Of a DNA stretch of 64,000 nt, positions 43,886-54,348 are shown piece by piece. The stretch comes from Methylobacterium sp. J-076 (GTDB lineage: Bacteria > Pseudomonadota > Alphaproteobacteria > Rhizobiales > Beijerinckiaceae): contig NZ_JAKSXW010000149.1 of the NCBI RefSeq assembly GCF_022829405.1, positions 248,001 through 312,000 of the forward strand, in the 5' to 3' direction. A program made the position numbers and the translations under genes. Positions within the stretch are counted from its first letter, which is position 1. Each line of letters starts with the position of its first letter. Below the pieces are notes generated by a model that worked only from the letters and a program-made list of their open reading frames with translations, was not told the DNA's origin and did not search any database.

Positions 43886-44866
43886 GTGAGCGCCGCCCTC
43901 GCCAACGGCCTTGCCCTGCGCGACGACACACCGGATGCGCCCGCCTACGCGGCGCATCCCCTCCACGGGCAGGACCGGGCTTGGCCCGAGACCAACTGCT
44001 ACGTCGATCTCTGGATCGAGCTGCTGCACCACCGCGGGCGCGTGCCGGAGGCGATGCTCGGCTTCACGGTGCGGCAGGATTTCGAGGGCGACCAGTTCAC
44101 CTTCTTCAAGCCGTCCATGGCCGAGATCGAGGCCCTGTACGGCCTGCGGCTCGACGAGCTCGCCATCTATGACGGGCTCGAACGCCATGCGCTGATCCAG
44201 GCGGCGCGGGGCAACGTGGTGCTGGTGGAGGTGGACGCGATCCACCTTCCCGACACCGCGGGCACGACCTATGGCCGCGAGCATTCCAAGACGACGATCG
44301 GCATCCTGGCCATCGACAAGGCCGGGCGCCGGCTCGACTACCTGCACAATGCAGGGCGGTTCCAGCTTTCGGGCGATGATTACGACGGCATCTTCGCCGA
44401 GACCACGCTTCCCCCCTACGCGGAATTCGTGCGGCCGGTCGCCGAACCCCTGCCCCCCGACGACCTGCCCAAGGCCGCCCTCGGCCTGCTGCGGGCGAAC
44501 ATGCGCCACGCCCCCGGGCGCAACCCGGTGGCGGCCTTCGCCGCCGCGCTAGGAGAGGCCGGCGAGCCCCTGGTCCAAAGACCCCTCTCGGTGTTCCACA
44601 AATACGCGTTCAACACGACGCGCCAGCTCGGGGCCAATTTCGAGATGCTCGGCAGCCACCTCTCCTGGCTGACGGCTTCCGGCGCCGGGGAGTTCACCGC
44701 CGCCGCCGAGGCCGCCACCCGCCTCGGGGGCGAGGCCAAGGCCTTCCAGTTCCAGCTCGCCCGCGCCTTCGCCAAGCGCAGCGCCGCCGGCCTGCCGCAG
44801 CGCCTCGAGCGGGCGACCGCCACTTACGACGACGTCTTCGGCGCGCTGCGCCACGCCCTGGCCTGA
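43886..44866 (+). CDS. DUF1839 family protein
   Basis: 326 residues from a GTG at 43886, 4 nt after the ligase. Blocks such as WPETNCYVDLWIELLHHRG, DFEGDQFTFFKPSMAEIE, FHKYAFNTTRQLGANFEML and LPQRLERATATYDDVF fit DUF1839, an uncharacterised family that I know mainly beside amino acid:carrier-protein ligases. It has no signal peptide. It may act as the acceptor-side or condensing enzyme; that is only a suggestion from context. Confidence 0.85.
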   Translation: MSAALANGLALRDDTPDAPAYAAHPLHGQDRAWPETNCYVDLWIELLHHRGRVPEAMLGFTVRQDFEGDQFTFFKPSMAEIEALYGLRLDELAIYDGLERHALIQAARGNVVLVEVDAIHLPDTAGTTYGREHSKTTIGILAIDKAGRRLDYLHNAGRFQLSGDDYDGIFAETTLPPYAEFVRPVAEPLPPDDLPKAALGLLRANMRHAPGRNPVAAFAAALGEAGEPLVQRPLSVFHKYAFNTTRQLGANFEMLGSHLSWLTASGAGEFTAAAEAATRLGGEAKAFQFQLARAFAKRSAAGLPQRLERATATYDDVFGALRHALA

Positions 44867-44870
44867 CCGG

Positions 44871-47312
44871 ATGGCCCGGATCCGCACCATCGACGGGGCG
44901 CCACCGCGTGCCGTCGCGGGTCCCTGGCGGCTGCTGGCCACGCCGGCGGGGTCGTGCGCCGGGCCGGGGGACCTCGACGGCCGCGACGGCTGGATCCCCG
45001 CCCCGGTGCCCGGCACCGCCGCCCGGGCGATGTCCGACGCCGGCCTCTGGCGCGAGGACGAGCCGGCGCCGATCCACGACCGGGACATCTGGTACCGCGC
45101 CCCCATCCCCGGGGCGGGCCGGGAGCGCCTGCGCTTCGAAGGGCTCGCGACGCTGGCCGAGATCTGGCTCGACGGCGTGCCGGTCATTGCCACTGATTCG
45201 ATGTTCCGCCCCTGGACCTTCGAGGCCGAGCTGACCGGGAACAGCGAACTCGTCCTCTGCTTCCGCTCCCTCGCCGCGGCCCTGGCCAAGCCCCACAAGC
45301 GGGGCCGCTGGCGCCCCCGCCTCGCCACGCCCGGCTCCCTGCGCCATGCGCGCACCAGCCTGCTCGGCTTCATGCCCGGGTGGTCGCCAGTCATCGACCA
45401 TGTCGGCCCGTTCCGGCCCGTGACCCGGGAGCAGGCTGGCGCGGGTCCCTTCGAGGCCGACCTGCGGGCCTCCCTCGACGGCACCACCGGCCGCCTCGTG
45501 GCCCGCCTGCGCCTCCCCGGTCTCGGGGGGAGGGCGGTGCTCCGCTGCGATGGCCGGGAAGCGTCCCTCGCAGAGGAGGAGCCCGGCCTGTTCGTCGGCG
45601 AGGTGGCGCTGCCGGGCATCGCCCCCTGGTGGCCGCACAGCCATGGCGAGCCGCGCCTCCACGGTGTGGAGGCCGACATCGGCGGCCGGAGGCTCGATCT
45701 CGGCCGGGTGGGCTTCCGCAGCATCGCGACCACCCGGCCCTTCGCGGAGGGCCTGAGCCTCTCCGTCAACGGCGTGCCGGTCTTCTGCCGGGGGGCGGTC
45801 TGGACGCCCGCCGACCTCGTCGGCCTCTCGGGCCACGCCGACAGCCTGCGCCCCCTGCTCGACCTCGCCCGGGAGGCGGGGGTGAACATGCTGCGCGTGC
45901 CGGGCATCACCCTCTACGAATCGGACGCGTTCCACGACCTTTGCGACGAGTACGGCATCATGGTCTGGCAGGATCTGATGCTGGCGAACTTCGATTACCC
46001 CCACGACGATCCGGCCTTCCGCGGGAGCCTCGCCGCCGAGATCGCCTCGTTCCTCGACCGCGCCCAGACGTCCCCCTCGCTCTGCGTGCTCTGCGGCGGC
46101 AGCGAGGTTTGGCAGCAGGCCGCCATGCTCGGCCTGCCGCGGGAGGCGTGGTCGGGCGGTTTCCCGGCGGAGGGGCTGCCCGGCCTTGCGGCCGAGGCGC
46201 GGCCGGACCTGATCGTGGTGCCGAACTCGCCCTCCGGGGGCGACCTGCCGTTCTCGGTGCGCGCGGGGGTGACGCATTACTTCGGCGTGGGCGCCTATCT
46301 CCGCCCCTTCGAGGATGCCCGCCGCGCCGAGGTGGGGTTCGCCAGCGAATGCCTCGCCTTCGCCAACGTCCCGGAGCCCCGCAGCCTGCGCCGCGCCGGG
46401 CTCACCGACCCCGCCGACCCACGCTGGGCGGCGGGAATCCCCCGCGACCGGGGGGCCGACTGGGATTTCGAGACGGTGCGCGACCATTACGTCGCCACCC
46501 TGTTCGGTGCCGATCCGGCGCGCCTGCGCACCGACGACCCGGAACGCTACCTCGCCCTCGGCCGGGCCGCCGTCGCGGAGGCCATGGAGGCGACCTTCGC
46601 CGAATGGCGCCGGGCCCGTTCGCCCACGGCCGGCGGCCTCGTCCTGTCCTGGCGCGACCTCGCCCCCGGCGCGGGCTGGGGGGTGATCGCCCATGACGGC
46701 GTGCCGAAATCCGCCTGGTATGCCCTGAAGCGCGCCTTCCGCCCGGTGCAGATCCTGCTGTCGGACGAGGGGCTCGACGGCCTGCACGTCCACGCCCTCA
46801 ACGAGACGCCCCGGGCGGTGGAGGCGACGCTGCGCCTCGCCTTCCTCGACGCCGCCGGGACGCCGGTGGCCAAGGCCGAACGCCCGGTGACCCTGGCCCC
46901 GCGGACGTCGCTCAGCTGGAGTTCGGCCGACCTCCTCGGCCGGTTCTACGACGCGGCGGTGGCCTATCGCTTCGGCCCGGCCCAGCATCGCCTCGCCCAC
47001 GCCGTCCTGCTGGACGGGGCTGGCGAGCCCATCGCCGATGCCTTCCAATTCCCCGCCGGCTGGGACGTGACGCCCGGACCCACGGGCCTCTCGGCCGACC
47101 TCCTGCAGGGCCCGGGGGGCTGGACCCTGCGCGTGTCGGCGGCACGGCCGGCGCTGTCCGTCCAGATCGACCTCGAAGGCGAAGGGCGGCCCGCGGAGAA
47201 CGGGTTCCACCTCGTGCCCGGCCTCCCGCGGACGGTCCCGCTCCTCGGCGGCGACGGACGTCCACGGGGCACCGCACGCGCGCTCAACGACGACGGATCG
47301 GTGAGGTTCTGA
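44871..47312 (+). CDS. GH2-like (beta-mannosidase type) glycoside hydrolase
   Basis: 813 residues in a GH2 arrangement: a jelly-roll sugar-binding domain (about 1-180, with APVPGTAARAM and DIWYRAPIPG), an immunoglobulin-like domain, and a TIM barrel with GVNMLRVPGITLYESDAFHD, DEYGIMVWQDLMLANFDYP, the likely acid/base Glu412 in LCGGSEVWQQA and nucleophile Glu493 in GFASECLAFANVPEP. There is no signal peptide, so it is probably cytoplasmic. It sits 4 nt after DUF1839. It may hydrolyse or transfer a sugar on the pathway product. Confidence 0.85.
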   Translation: MARIRTIDGAPPRAVAGPWRLLATPAGSCAGPGDLDGRDGWIPAPVPGTAARAMSDAGLWREDEPAPIHDRDIWYRAPIPGAGRERLRFEGLATLAEIWLDGVPVIATDSMFRPWTFEAELTGNSELVLCFRSLAAALAKPHKRGRWRPRLATPGSLRHARTSLLGFMPGWSPVIDHVGPFRPVTREQAGAGPFEADLRASLDGTTGRLVARLRLPGLGGRAVLRCDGREASLAEEEPGLFVGEVALPGIAPWWPHSHGEPRLHGVEADIGGRRLDLGRVGFRSIATTRPFAEGLSLSVNGVPVFCRGAVWTPADLVGLSGHADSLRPLLDLAREAGVNMLRVPGITLYESDAFHDLCDEYGIMVWQDLMLANFDYPHDDPAFRGSLAAEIASFLDRAQTSPSLCVLCGGSEVWQQAAMLGLPREAWSGGFPAEGLPGLAAEARPDLIVVPNSPSGGDLPFSVRAGVTHYFGVGAYLRPFEDARRAEVGFASECLAFANVPEPRSLRRAGLTDPADPRWAAGIPRDRGADWDFETVRDHYVATLFGADPARLRTDDPERYLALGRAAVAEAMEATFAEWRRARSPTAGGLVLSWRDLAPGAGWGVIAHDGVPKSAWYALKRAFRPVQILLSDEGLDGLHVHALNETPRAVEATLRLAFLDAAGTPVAKAERPVTLAPRTSLSWSSADLLGRFYDAAVAYRFGPAQHRLAHAVLLDGAGEPIADAFQFPAGWDVTPGPTGLSADLLQGPGGWTLRVSAARPALSVQIDLEGEGRPAENGFHLVPGLPRTVPLLGGDGRPRGTARALNDDGSVRF

Positions 47313-47316
47313 CGCC

Positions 47317-49068
47317 ATGACGCTCGCCCTGGCCGAATCGGCCTTCACCGGAGGGACGCCGATCTCCTCCACGCCCGTCACCTTCGGCGGAATGCTCGGC
47401 TGGTACGGTGCCGGGCGCTCACGCCGCGGCGTCGTCCTGTGCGGCACCCTCGGCTACGAGCAGATCTCGGCCGGACGGGGATGGCGCCGGCTCGCGGACG
47501 ATCTCACCGCAGCGGGCCACCCGACCCTGCGCTTCGACTATCCGGGCGAGGGTGACTCGGCCGATCCCGACACCGCCGACGTGGACGGCCTCGTCCGTGC
47601 GATCGGGAGCGCCGCGCGCTTCCTGCGGGGGGAGGGGGGCGCGGAGGAGATCGTCCTCGTAGGCCTCCGGCTCGGCGCGACGCTGGCCGCGCTCGCCGCC
47701 GGGGAGGGCGGGGTCGACCGCCTCGTGCTGCTGGCCCCCTTCGCCTCGGGCCGCGCCTACCTGCGCGAGATGACAATCCGCACCAAGACCATCGACCAGC
47801 TGCCGGACGGGCGCCCGTTCCCCCAGGACCCGGCCGCGCCCGTCTTCGGCGGCTTCCGGCCGGCTCCGGGCCTCCTCGCCTCCCTCGCGACGCTCGACCT
47901 CGCCAAGGTGCCGCCCGCGCCGGTGCCGAAGGTCCTGCTGCTGGGGCCGGACCCTTCGGGCCTCGCCGGACGCCTGCGGGACGGCGGCAGCGCCGTGGAG
48001 ACGGGGCCGTTCCCCGGCCTCGCCCCCTTCCTGTCGAACGCCCTCATCTCCGAGACACCCCGCGAGGTCTTCGCCCAGGTGCTCGGCTTCGTCGCCGACG
48101 ACGCGTCGGCCCGCCCCGGCACCCCGATGCCGGCGCCGCCGGCCGGGCCCATCGCGCATTCAAGCTGGACGGAGACGCTGGTGCGCTTCGGCGGAAACGC
48201 CGGCATCGTCTGCACGCCGCGTGTGTCCGATCCCACCATGCCGTCGGTATTGTTCCTCAATTCCGGCGTGAACCCGCGCTCAGGTTATGGCCGCCAGACG
48301 ACGGACCTCGCCCGCGGTCTCGCGGCGATGGGCGTGAGGTCCCTGCGCATGGACCTGCGCGGCGTCGGCGACAGCGAGGACCGGGCGGACGGGAGCCTAC
48401 CCCTCTACGCCCTCGACGCCCTCGCCGAGGCCCGGGCCGGCATCGACCGACTCGACGACGGCCGCGGCGTCGTCGTCACCGGCAATTGCAGCGGCGCCTT
48501 CCTCGGCTTCCATGCCGTCTGCGCCGATTCCCGGGTGCGGGCCGGCATCCTCTCGAATCTCTATTGTTTCGACTGGGACCCGAAGGCCGACCTCGCCGCC
48601 GCCCTCAAGCCAAGCTTCCGCAGCCCGGCGGCCTACGCGTCGCTGCTGCGCCGGCCCGATGCGTGGCGGCGCGTCCTGCGCGGGGAGGTGAAGGTCGGGG
48701 CCATCGCCTCCCGCCTCGCCGCCCTGGCGGGCGGGCGCCTGCGCCACGCGGCGGCGACGCTGCTGCGTCCGTTCCCCGCCCCGGACAGCGTCGCCGGGCG
48801 GGTCGCCGCGATCCGCAAGCGGGGGGCGCGACTCGTGCTCGTGTTCAGCGCGGGGGAGGCGGGCCTCGGCGAGGTCGCCGCCCATCTCGGCCGCTCTCCG
48901 GCCAAGGTCGCCCGGCGCCTCGGCCACCCCCTCGTGATCCTGCCGGACACCGACCACAACCTCAGCACCGCGGGGGCCCAGGAGCGGATGCGGGAGATCC
49001 TCGTGGCCACCCTCGCCGCCGCCGCCGCCGGACAAAGCCCGGGCCACCGGCGGTCCGCGGGGGAATGA
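47317..49068 (+). CDS. Fused double alpha/beta hydrolase
   Basis: 583 residues with two alpha/beta hydrolase domains in tandem. In the first (about 1-265), the nucleophile elbow is GLRLG (116-120), with Arg118 where Ser is expected, although FDYPGEGDS and VLLAPFASG are present. In the second (about 285-570) the elbow is GNCSG (389-393) with Cys391 in the nucleophile position, followed by PDTDHNLS with a likely catalytic His. It may release or transfer an acyl or aminoacyl group. It starts 4 nt after the GH2 gene and ends the operon. Confidence 0.85.
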   Translation: MTLALAESAFTGGTPISSTPVTFGGMLGWYGAGRSRRGVVLCGTLGYEQISAGRGWRRLADDLTAAGHPTLRFDYPGEGDSADPDTADVDGLVRAIGSAARFLRGEGGAEEIVLVGLRLGATLAALAAGEGGVDRLVLLAPFASGRAYLREMTIRTKTIDQLPDGRPFPQDPAAPVFGGFRPAPGLLASLATLDLAKVPPAPVPKVLLLGPDPSGLAGRLRDGGSAVETGPFPGLAPFLSNALISETPREVFAQVLGFVADDASARPGTPMPAPPAGPIAHSSWTETLVRFGGNAGIVCTPRVSDPTMPSVLFLNSGVNPRSGYGRQTTDLARGLAAMGVRSLRMDLRGVGDSEDRADGSLPLYALDALAEARAGIDRLDDGRGVVVTGNCSGAFLGFHAVCADSRVRAGILSNLYCFDWDPKADLAAALKPSFRSPAAYASLLRRPDAWRRVLRGEVKVGAIASRLAALAGGRLRHAAATLLRPFPAPDSVAGRVAAIRKRGARLVLVFSAGEAGLGEVAAHLGRSPAKVARRLGHPLVILPDTDHNLSTAGAQERMREILVATLAAAAAGQSPGHRRSAGE

Positions 49069-49078
49069 GGCGCGGCCC

Positions 49079-50158
49079 TCAGAACCACGCCCGTAGGACG
49101 CCGCCGTCGAGGCGGTCGACGATCGCCCGCACATGGCTGAGCAGCCCGGCCCGAAGCGGCTCCGCGATGTCGGTCAGTCCCCCGATCTCGGCCGTCAGCA
49201 CCGCCTCGACCTGCCCGGCGGGGTAGGCGATCTCCATGCGCAAGTGGCCCCGCGCTTCGCGCACCACCGAGAACAGCTCCCAGTAGGTCATCACGCACCA
49301 GAGCGGGAGGTAGCCGAACGGGGAGCGCGAGATGACCTGCTTCGGGTCCGCGCTGAGGGACGCGAAGACGTCACACAGGTAGGGCCACGAGGACAGTTGC
49401 GAGCCGGCGGCTCCGGTCCTGCTGTGCATGCTGCTCGTCCGCGGCTCGAATTCGCGGAAGACGGACACCTCCTCCAAGAGATCCATCACGCGGTAGCCCA
49501 GACGGGAATCGCCCGCGAAACGGCCGGCGACGAGGCACCCGTACCGCCCGCGCACCCGATCCAGGAGTTCGGCCGTGTAGACCGCGTGGCAGGCGAACGG
49601 CATGTCGAGATGCGTCGCCACATGCGGCCCGCCGTAGCCGTGCTCGCCGAAGAGGCGCACGTTCTCCGCGAACACGTCCCGGCTCTTCAGGACCGTGGGG
49701 CCGGACCCGTCCCACGCGCTGCCGAACTCGTATTGATGGAGCGGCTGGGCATTCTCCCCGTCGGCGTGGATGTCCACATCGACGTACAGCGACCTGAACG
49801 CGAAGCACGGGAGATCGGGGTATCGCGCGATGATCCGGTGCAGGTTATCGACGGCATCCGCCCGCCACATGGCCTTGTGCGTCATCGGGCAGACATAGGC
49901 GCCGCGCGCTTGGCCCAGCGCGTATTCGAACGCGCCCGCCATGTCGGGATCGGCCAGGGGCACCCGGGCGTAGCGGAACCGGCTGTCGAGCCGGGGGGCG
50001 AAATCCCGCCACCACCGTTCCTGCGTGCGCGTGTCGGCGCTCGTATCCACCAGCACATGCTCGAACTCCCCGCAGGTCTGGCGGAGAAGGCTGTCGAACA
50101 CCCGGTCCATCAGGTGCGGGGCATGACGGGTCGGCGTCACGATGGAGAGGAGCGGCAT
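49079..50158 (-). CDS. Family 2-like glycosyltransferase
   Basis: About 359 residues from the ATG at 50158; an in-frame ATG at 50185 is possible. The GT-A start MPLLSIVTPTRHAPHLMDRV is followed by FEHVLVDTSADTR, GAYVCPMTHKAMWRADAVD and MDLLEEVSVFREF. Donor and acceptor cannot be told. It converges on the double hydrolase with a 10-nt gap, so it is not in that operon but may be functionally linked through sugar chemistry. Confidence 0.8.
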   Translation of the reverse strand: MPLLSIVTPTRHAPHLMDRVFDSLLRQTCGEFEHVLVDTSADTRTQERWWRDFAPRLDSRFRYARVPLADPDMAGAFEYALGQARGAYVCPMTHKAMWRADAVDNLHRIIARYPDLPCFAFRSLYVDVDIHADGENAQPLHQYEFGSAWDGSGPTVLKSRDVFAENVRLFGEHGYGGPHVATHLDMPFACHAVYTAELLDRVRGRYGCLVAGRFAGDSRLGYRVMDLLEEVSVFREFEPRTSSMHSRTGAAGSQLSSWPYLCDVFASLSADPKQVISRSPFGYLPLWCVMTYWELFSVVREARGHLRMEIAYPAGQVEAVLTAEIGGLTDIAEPLRAGLLSHVRAIVDRLDGGVLRAWF

Positions 50159-50324
50159 GTAACCTGACGAATGTGGCGTACCCATCTGTCCACGATGTTT
50201 CGAAATGCCGACGCGCGAACATCTCCATTATAAGACGGCGTGAATTCGATAAACCAATTGGGGATTGTATTACTTAAGTCGCGGTTCAATCCTTGGGATC
50301 GAGGATCTGCGCCGCTTCGAACGC

Positions 50325-50367
50325 AAAAGGCCAATGCGATGCGCGGGGGCGCGGTCGCATTGGCCTT
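50325..50367 (-). terminator. Intrinsic terminator of nrdJ
   Basis: A perfect 13-bp stem (AAGGCCAATGCGA with its complement at 50355-50367), 15-nt loop, and TTTT read on the minus strand at its end, about 50 nt after the nrdJ stop. The rest of the gap 50159-50416 holds the glycosyltransferase promoter region and no gene. Confidence 0.85.
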
Positions 50368-50416
50368 CCACCGTGGGACGGCCCGACGACGTGTCGGGCC
50401 GCTCCGTCGCGGGGCG

Positions 50417-53400
50417 TTACGAGCAGCCTGTGGTGCCGCCGCAGGTGTCGCACTTCAGGCAGGTCCCGTTCCGCACGAGGGTGAAGTTCGCGCATTCCGG
50501 GCAGGCTTCGCCGACATAGCCCTTCATCTTCGCCTCGGCCCGGCGGTCCTCCACCGTCCGCACCGGCGCGGCGAAGGCCAGGGTCTCGACCAGCTGGACC
50601 TGCTCGGCGGGTTCCGCCTTCAGGGCCGTCGCACCGCGCACGGCGTGGACCGTGCCGCCGGCCGGGGCGCTCTGCCCCGCCGAGGCCGAGGCCACCCCCA
50701 GGATCGCCCCGGCCGGGCCGCCCTGGATCACGGTCAGCCGGTCGGCCGAGCCGCGGAGCAGGCCGCGGGAGACGATGGACGCCGCCGAGGGCGCCTTCGG
50801 GGGCTCGCGGGTCGTGTCCCCCGCCTCGCCGCCGCCGAGCACCGTGTTGCCGATCTCGGCCGGGCTGACATGGGCGAGGTCCGTGCGGCCGAGATACGAG
50901 ATCGCCAGCTCGCGGAACACGTAGTCCAGCAGCGAGGTCGCGTTCTTGATCGCATCGTTGCCCTGCACGAAGCCCGAGGGCTCGAACCGGGTGAAGGTGA
51001 AGGCCTCCACGAACTCCTCCAGCGGCACGCCGTACTGGAGGCCGAGGGAGATCGCGATGGCGAAGTTGTTCATCAGGCTGCGGAAGGCGGCGCCCTCCTT
51101 GTGCATGTCGATGAAGATCTCGCCGAGACGCCCGTCATCGTACTCGCCGGTGCGCAGGTACACCTTGTGGCCGCCGACCACGGCCTTCTGGGTGTAGCCC
51201 TTGCGCCGGCCCGGCAGCTTCTCCCGCGAGCGGATGCGCTCCACCCGCTCGATCACCCGCTCCACGATCCGCTCGGCCGCCGCCGCCGCCTTGGCCGCCG
51301 CCGGAGCCTGGACCAGGGCCTCGATCACCTCGTCCGCGTCCTCCTCCTCGTCGGCGATCAGCGCCGAGTTCAGGGGCTGCGAGAGCTTCGAGCCGTCGCG
51401 GTAGAGGGCGTTCGCCTTGAGGGCGAGGCGCCAGGACAGCAGGTAGGCCGCCTTGCAATCCTCCACCGTGGCGTCGTTGGGCATGTTGATGGTCTTGGAG
51501 ATCGCCCCCGAGATGAACGGCTGGGCGGCCGCCATCATGCGGATATGGCTCTCCACCGAGAGGTAGCGCTTGCCGATCCGCCCGCAGGGGTTGGCGCAAT
51601 CGAACACCGCGTAGTGCTCGATCTTGAGGAACGGCGCGCCTTCCAGCGTCATCGCCCCGCAGACATGGGTGTTGGCGGCCTCGATGTCCTTCTTGCTGAA
51701 GCCGAGGAAGGGCAGCAGCTCGAAGGTCGGGTCGGCGAGCTTCTCCGCCGGGACCTTGAGGGTCTGGATGAGGAAATCGTCGCCCAGCGTCCAGCGGTTG
51801 AACACGAACTTGATGTCGAAAGCCGACTTCAGGCCCCTCTCCACCGAGGCGATCTTCTCGTCGGTGAAGCCCTTGGCGCGCAGGCTCCCCGGGTTGATGG
51901 CCGGGGCCTGGCCGAGGGAGCCGTGGCCGACGGCGTAGGCCTCCATCTCGGCGATGTCGCTCTCCCGGTAGCCGAGCGAGCGCAGGGCGTCCGGCACGGC
52001 GCGGTTGATGATCTTGAAGTAGCCGCCGCCCGCGAGCTTCTTGAACTTCACCAGGGCGAAGTCCGGCTCGATGCCGGTGGTGTCGCAATCCATCACGAGG
52101 CCGATCGTGCCGGTGGGCGCGATCACCGTCGCCTGGGCGTTGCGGTACCCGTGCTCCTCGCCGAGCATCAGCGCCCGGTCCCAGGCGGCGCGGGCGTGCT
52201 GGCCCAGATCCTCCTGCGGGATGTTGGCGTGGTCCAGCGGCACCGGGGCGATGTTCAGGAACTCGTACCCGTCGGCCTCGCCGTGGGCGGCCCGCCGATG
52301 GTTTCGGATCACCTTCAGCATCGCGTCGGCGTTCTCGTCGTAGGCGGGGAACGCGCCGAGTTCGGCCGCCATCTCCGCCGAGGTGGCATAGGCCACGCCG
52401 GTCATGATCGCGGTCAGCGCCCCGGCGAGCGCCCGGCCCTCATGCGAGTCGTAGGACAAGCCCATGGTCATCAGCAGGCCGCCGATGTTGGCGTAGCCGA
52501 GGCCGAGCGTCCGGTAGCGGTAGGACAGCGCCGCGATCTCCCGCGAGGGGAACTGCGCCATCAGCACCGAGATCTCGAGCACCACCGTCCAGAGGCGGTT
52601 GACGTGCTCGTAGCCCGCCACGTCGAACCGCTTCGCGGCGCGGTCGTAGAGGGTCAGCAGGTTCGTGGAGGCGAGGTTGCAGGCCGTGTCGTCGAGGAAC
52701 ATGTACTCGGAGCACGGGTTCGAGGCCCGGATCCGCCCGCCCGCCGGGCAGGTGTGCCAATCGTTCATCGTGGTGTTGAAGTGCAGGCCCGGATCCGCCG
52801 AGGCCCAGGCCGCCTCGCCGATCTTCTCCCACAGGTCCCGGGCCTTCACGGTCTTGGCCACCTTGCCGGTGACGCGGGCGGTGAGGTTCCAGTCCTTGTC
52901 CGCATCGACGGCGCGGAGGAAGTCGTCGGTCAGCGAGACGGAGTTGTTGGAGTTCTGGCCGGCGACGGTGAGGTAGGCCTCCGAATCCCAATCGGTGTCG
53001 TAGAGGGGGAATTCGATCTTGGTATAGCCCTGCTTGGCGAACTGGATGACGCGCTTGGTGTAGCCGTCCGGCACCATCTCCTTGCGGGCGGCCTTCACGG
53101 CCTTCTTCAGCGCCGGGTTCCGCTCGGGATCGAAGCAGGCATCGCCCTCAGCCTCGCACTGGGTGCAGGCCTTCATCACCGCCTGCAGGTGCTTGGACAC
53201 GATCTTGGAGCCGGTCACCAGGGCGGCGACCTTCTGCTCTTCCTTCACCTTCCAGTCGATGAAGGATTCGATGTCCGGGTGATCGATGTCGACGATCACC
53301 ATCTTGGCCGCCCGGCGCGTGGTGCCGCCCGACTTGATGGCGCCCGCCGCCCGGTCGCCGATCTTCAGGAACGACATCAGGCCCGAGGACTTGCCGCCGC

Positions 53401-54139
53401 CCCCGAGCTTCTCGTTCTCCGAGCGCAGCATCGAAAAGTTGGAGCCGGTGCCGGAGCCGTACTTGAACAGGCGCGCCTCACGGACCCACAGGTCCATGAT
53501 GCCGCCGTCGTTCACGAGGTCGTCCTGCACCGACTGGATGAAGCAGGCATGGGGCTGCGGGTGCTCGTAGGCGCTGCTCGAGCGCGTCAGCTCACCGGTG
53601 CGGTAATCGCAGTAGAAGTGGCCCTGGCCCGGCCCGTCGATGCCGTAGGCCCAATGCAGGCCGGTGTTGAACCATTGCGGCGAGTTCGGCGCCACCATCT
53701 GGCGGGCGAGCATCACGCGCAGCTCGTCCATGAACGCGCTCGCATCTTCCTCGGAGGAGAAGTAGCCGCCCTTCCAGCCCCAATAGGTCCAGCAGCCCGC
53801 GAGCCGGTCGAACACCTGCGTGGCCGAGATCTCCGAGCCGAAGCGCTCCTCCTCCGGCACCTCGGCCAGGGCCGCCTCGTCCGGCACCGAGCGCCAGAGG
53901 AACGAGGGGACGTCGTTCTCCTCGACCTTCTTCAGGCGGGCGGGGACGCCGGCCTTGCGGAAGTACTTCTGCGCCAGGACGTCGCTCGCGACCTGGCTCC
54001 AGCTTTCCGGCACGTCGATGCCGTCCAGCCGGAACACCACCGAGCCGTCCGGATTGCGAATCTCGCTCAGCGCCTTGCGGAACGGGATGTCCGCGTAGGG
54101 CGACTGGCCGGCTTTGGTGTAGCGACGCTCGAACCGCAT
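50417..54139 (-). CDS. nrdJ: Vitamin B12-dependent ribonucleotide reductase (class II)
   Basis: Makes deoxyribonucleotides with adenosylcobalamin in place of a metal-radical subunit, so it works with or without oxygen. The 1240-residue enzyme begins [20 protein letters not shown] and has [54 protein letters not shown] (active-site Cys and radical region) and [18 protein letters not shown], ending in a Zn-ribbon ([10 protein letters not shown] and [14 protein letters not shown]). Length fits the long alphaproteobacterial form. A GAGAGGTG ribosome site lies upstream of 54139. Confidence 0.98.
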   Translation of the reverse strand: MRFERRYTKAGQSPYADIPFRKALSEIRNPDGSVVFRLDGIDVPESWSQVASDVLAQKYFRKAGVPARLKKVEENDVPSFLWRSVPDEAALAEVPEEERFGSEISATQVFDRLAGCWTYWGWKGGYFSSEEDASAFMDELRVMLARQMVAPNSPQWFNTGLHWAYGIDGPGQGHFYCDYRTGELTRSSSAYEHPQPHACFIQSVQDDLVNDGGIMDLWVREARLFKYGSGTGSNFSMLRSENEKLGGGGKSSGLMSFLKIGDRAAGAIKSGGTTRRAAKMVIVDIDHPDIESFIDWKVKEEQKVAALVTGSKIVSKHLQAVMKACTQCEAEGDACFDPERNPALKKAVKAARKEMVPDGYTKRVIQFAKQGYTKIEFPLYDTDWDSEAYLTVAGQNSNNSVSLTDDFLRAVDADKDWNLTARVTGKVAKTVKARDLWEKIGEAAWASADPGLHFNTTMNDWHTCPAGGRIRASNPCSEYMFLDDTACNLASTNLLTLYDRAAKRFDVAGYEHVNRLWTVVLEISVLMAQFPSREIAALSYRYRTLGLGYANIGGLLMTMGLSYDSHEGRALAGALTAIMTGVAYATSAEMAAELGAFPAYDENADAMLKVIRNHRRAAHGEADGYEFLNIAPVPLDHANIPQEDLGQHARAAWDRALMLGEEHGYRNAQATVIAPTGTIGLVMDCDTTGIEPDFALVKFKKLAGGGYFKIINRAVPDALRSLGYRESDIAEMEAYAVGHGSLGQAPAINPGSLRAKGFTDEKIASVERGLKSAFDIKFVFNRWTLGDDFLIQTLKVPAEKLADPTFELLPFLGFSKKDIEAANTHVCGAMTLEGAPFLKIEHYAVFDCANPCGRIGKRYLSVESHIRMMAAAQPFISGAISKTINMPNDATVEDCKAAYLLSWRLALKANALYRDGSKLSQPLNSALIADEEEDADEVIEALVQAPAAAKAAAAAERIVERVIERVERIRSREKLPGRRKGYTQKAVVGGHKVYLRTGEYDDGRLGEIFIDMHKEGAAFRSLMNNFAIAISLGLQYGVPLEEFVEAFTFTRFEPSGFVQGNDAIKNATSLLDYVFRELAISYLGRTDLAHVSPAEIGNTVLGGGEAGDTTREPPKAPSAASIVSRGLLRGSADRLTVIQGGPAGAILGVASASAGQSAPAGGTVHAVRGATALKAEPAEQVQLVETLAFAAPVRTVEDRRAEAKMKGYVGEACPECANFTLVRNGTCLKCDTCGGTTGCS

Positions 54140-54348
54140 AAGACACACCTCTCCCAGCGGGGCGACGTGCCCCGTTCCCGCCCATGGCGGGGGTTGGCCC
54201 CCTCGCGAGGGCGGCGGAACCGGCCCTGCCCGCACTGGGCAAGTTCCGGTGTCGCCATGATGATTCTAGAGGCGGCGGTGGCCCGCTGAACGCATCAACC
54301 GAGGGGCACCACCTTGACCCGGAGATTAGCGCCGGGCGCCTCTTTCCG

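Noticed and set aside
50240-54289. A 1349-codon open frame on the plus strand across nrdJ
   Set aside because: It is antisense to a complete class II RNR gene; no domain is visible and the composition is typical of a shadow frame.
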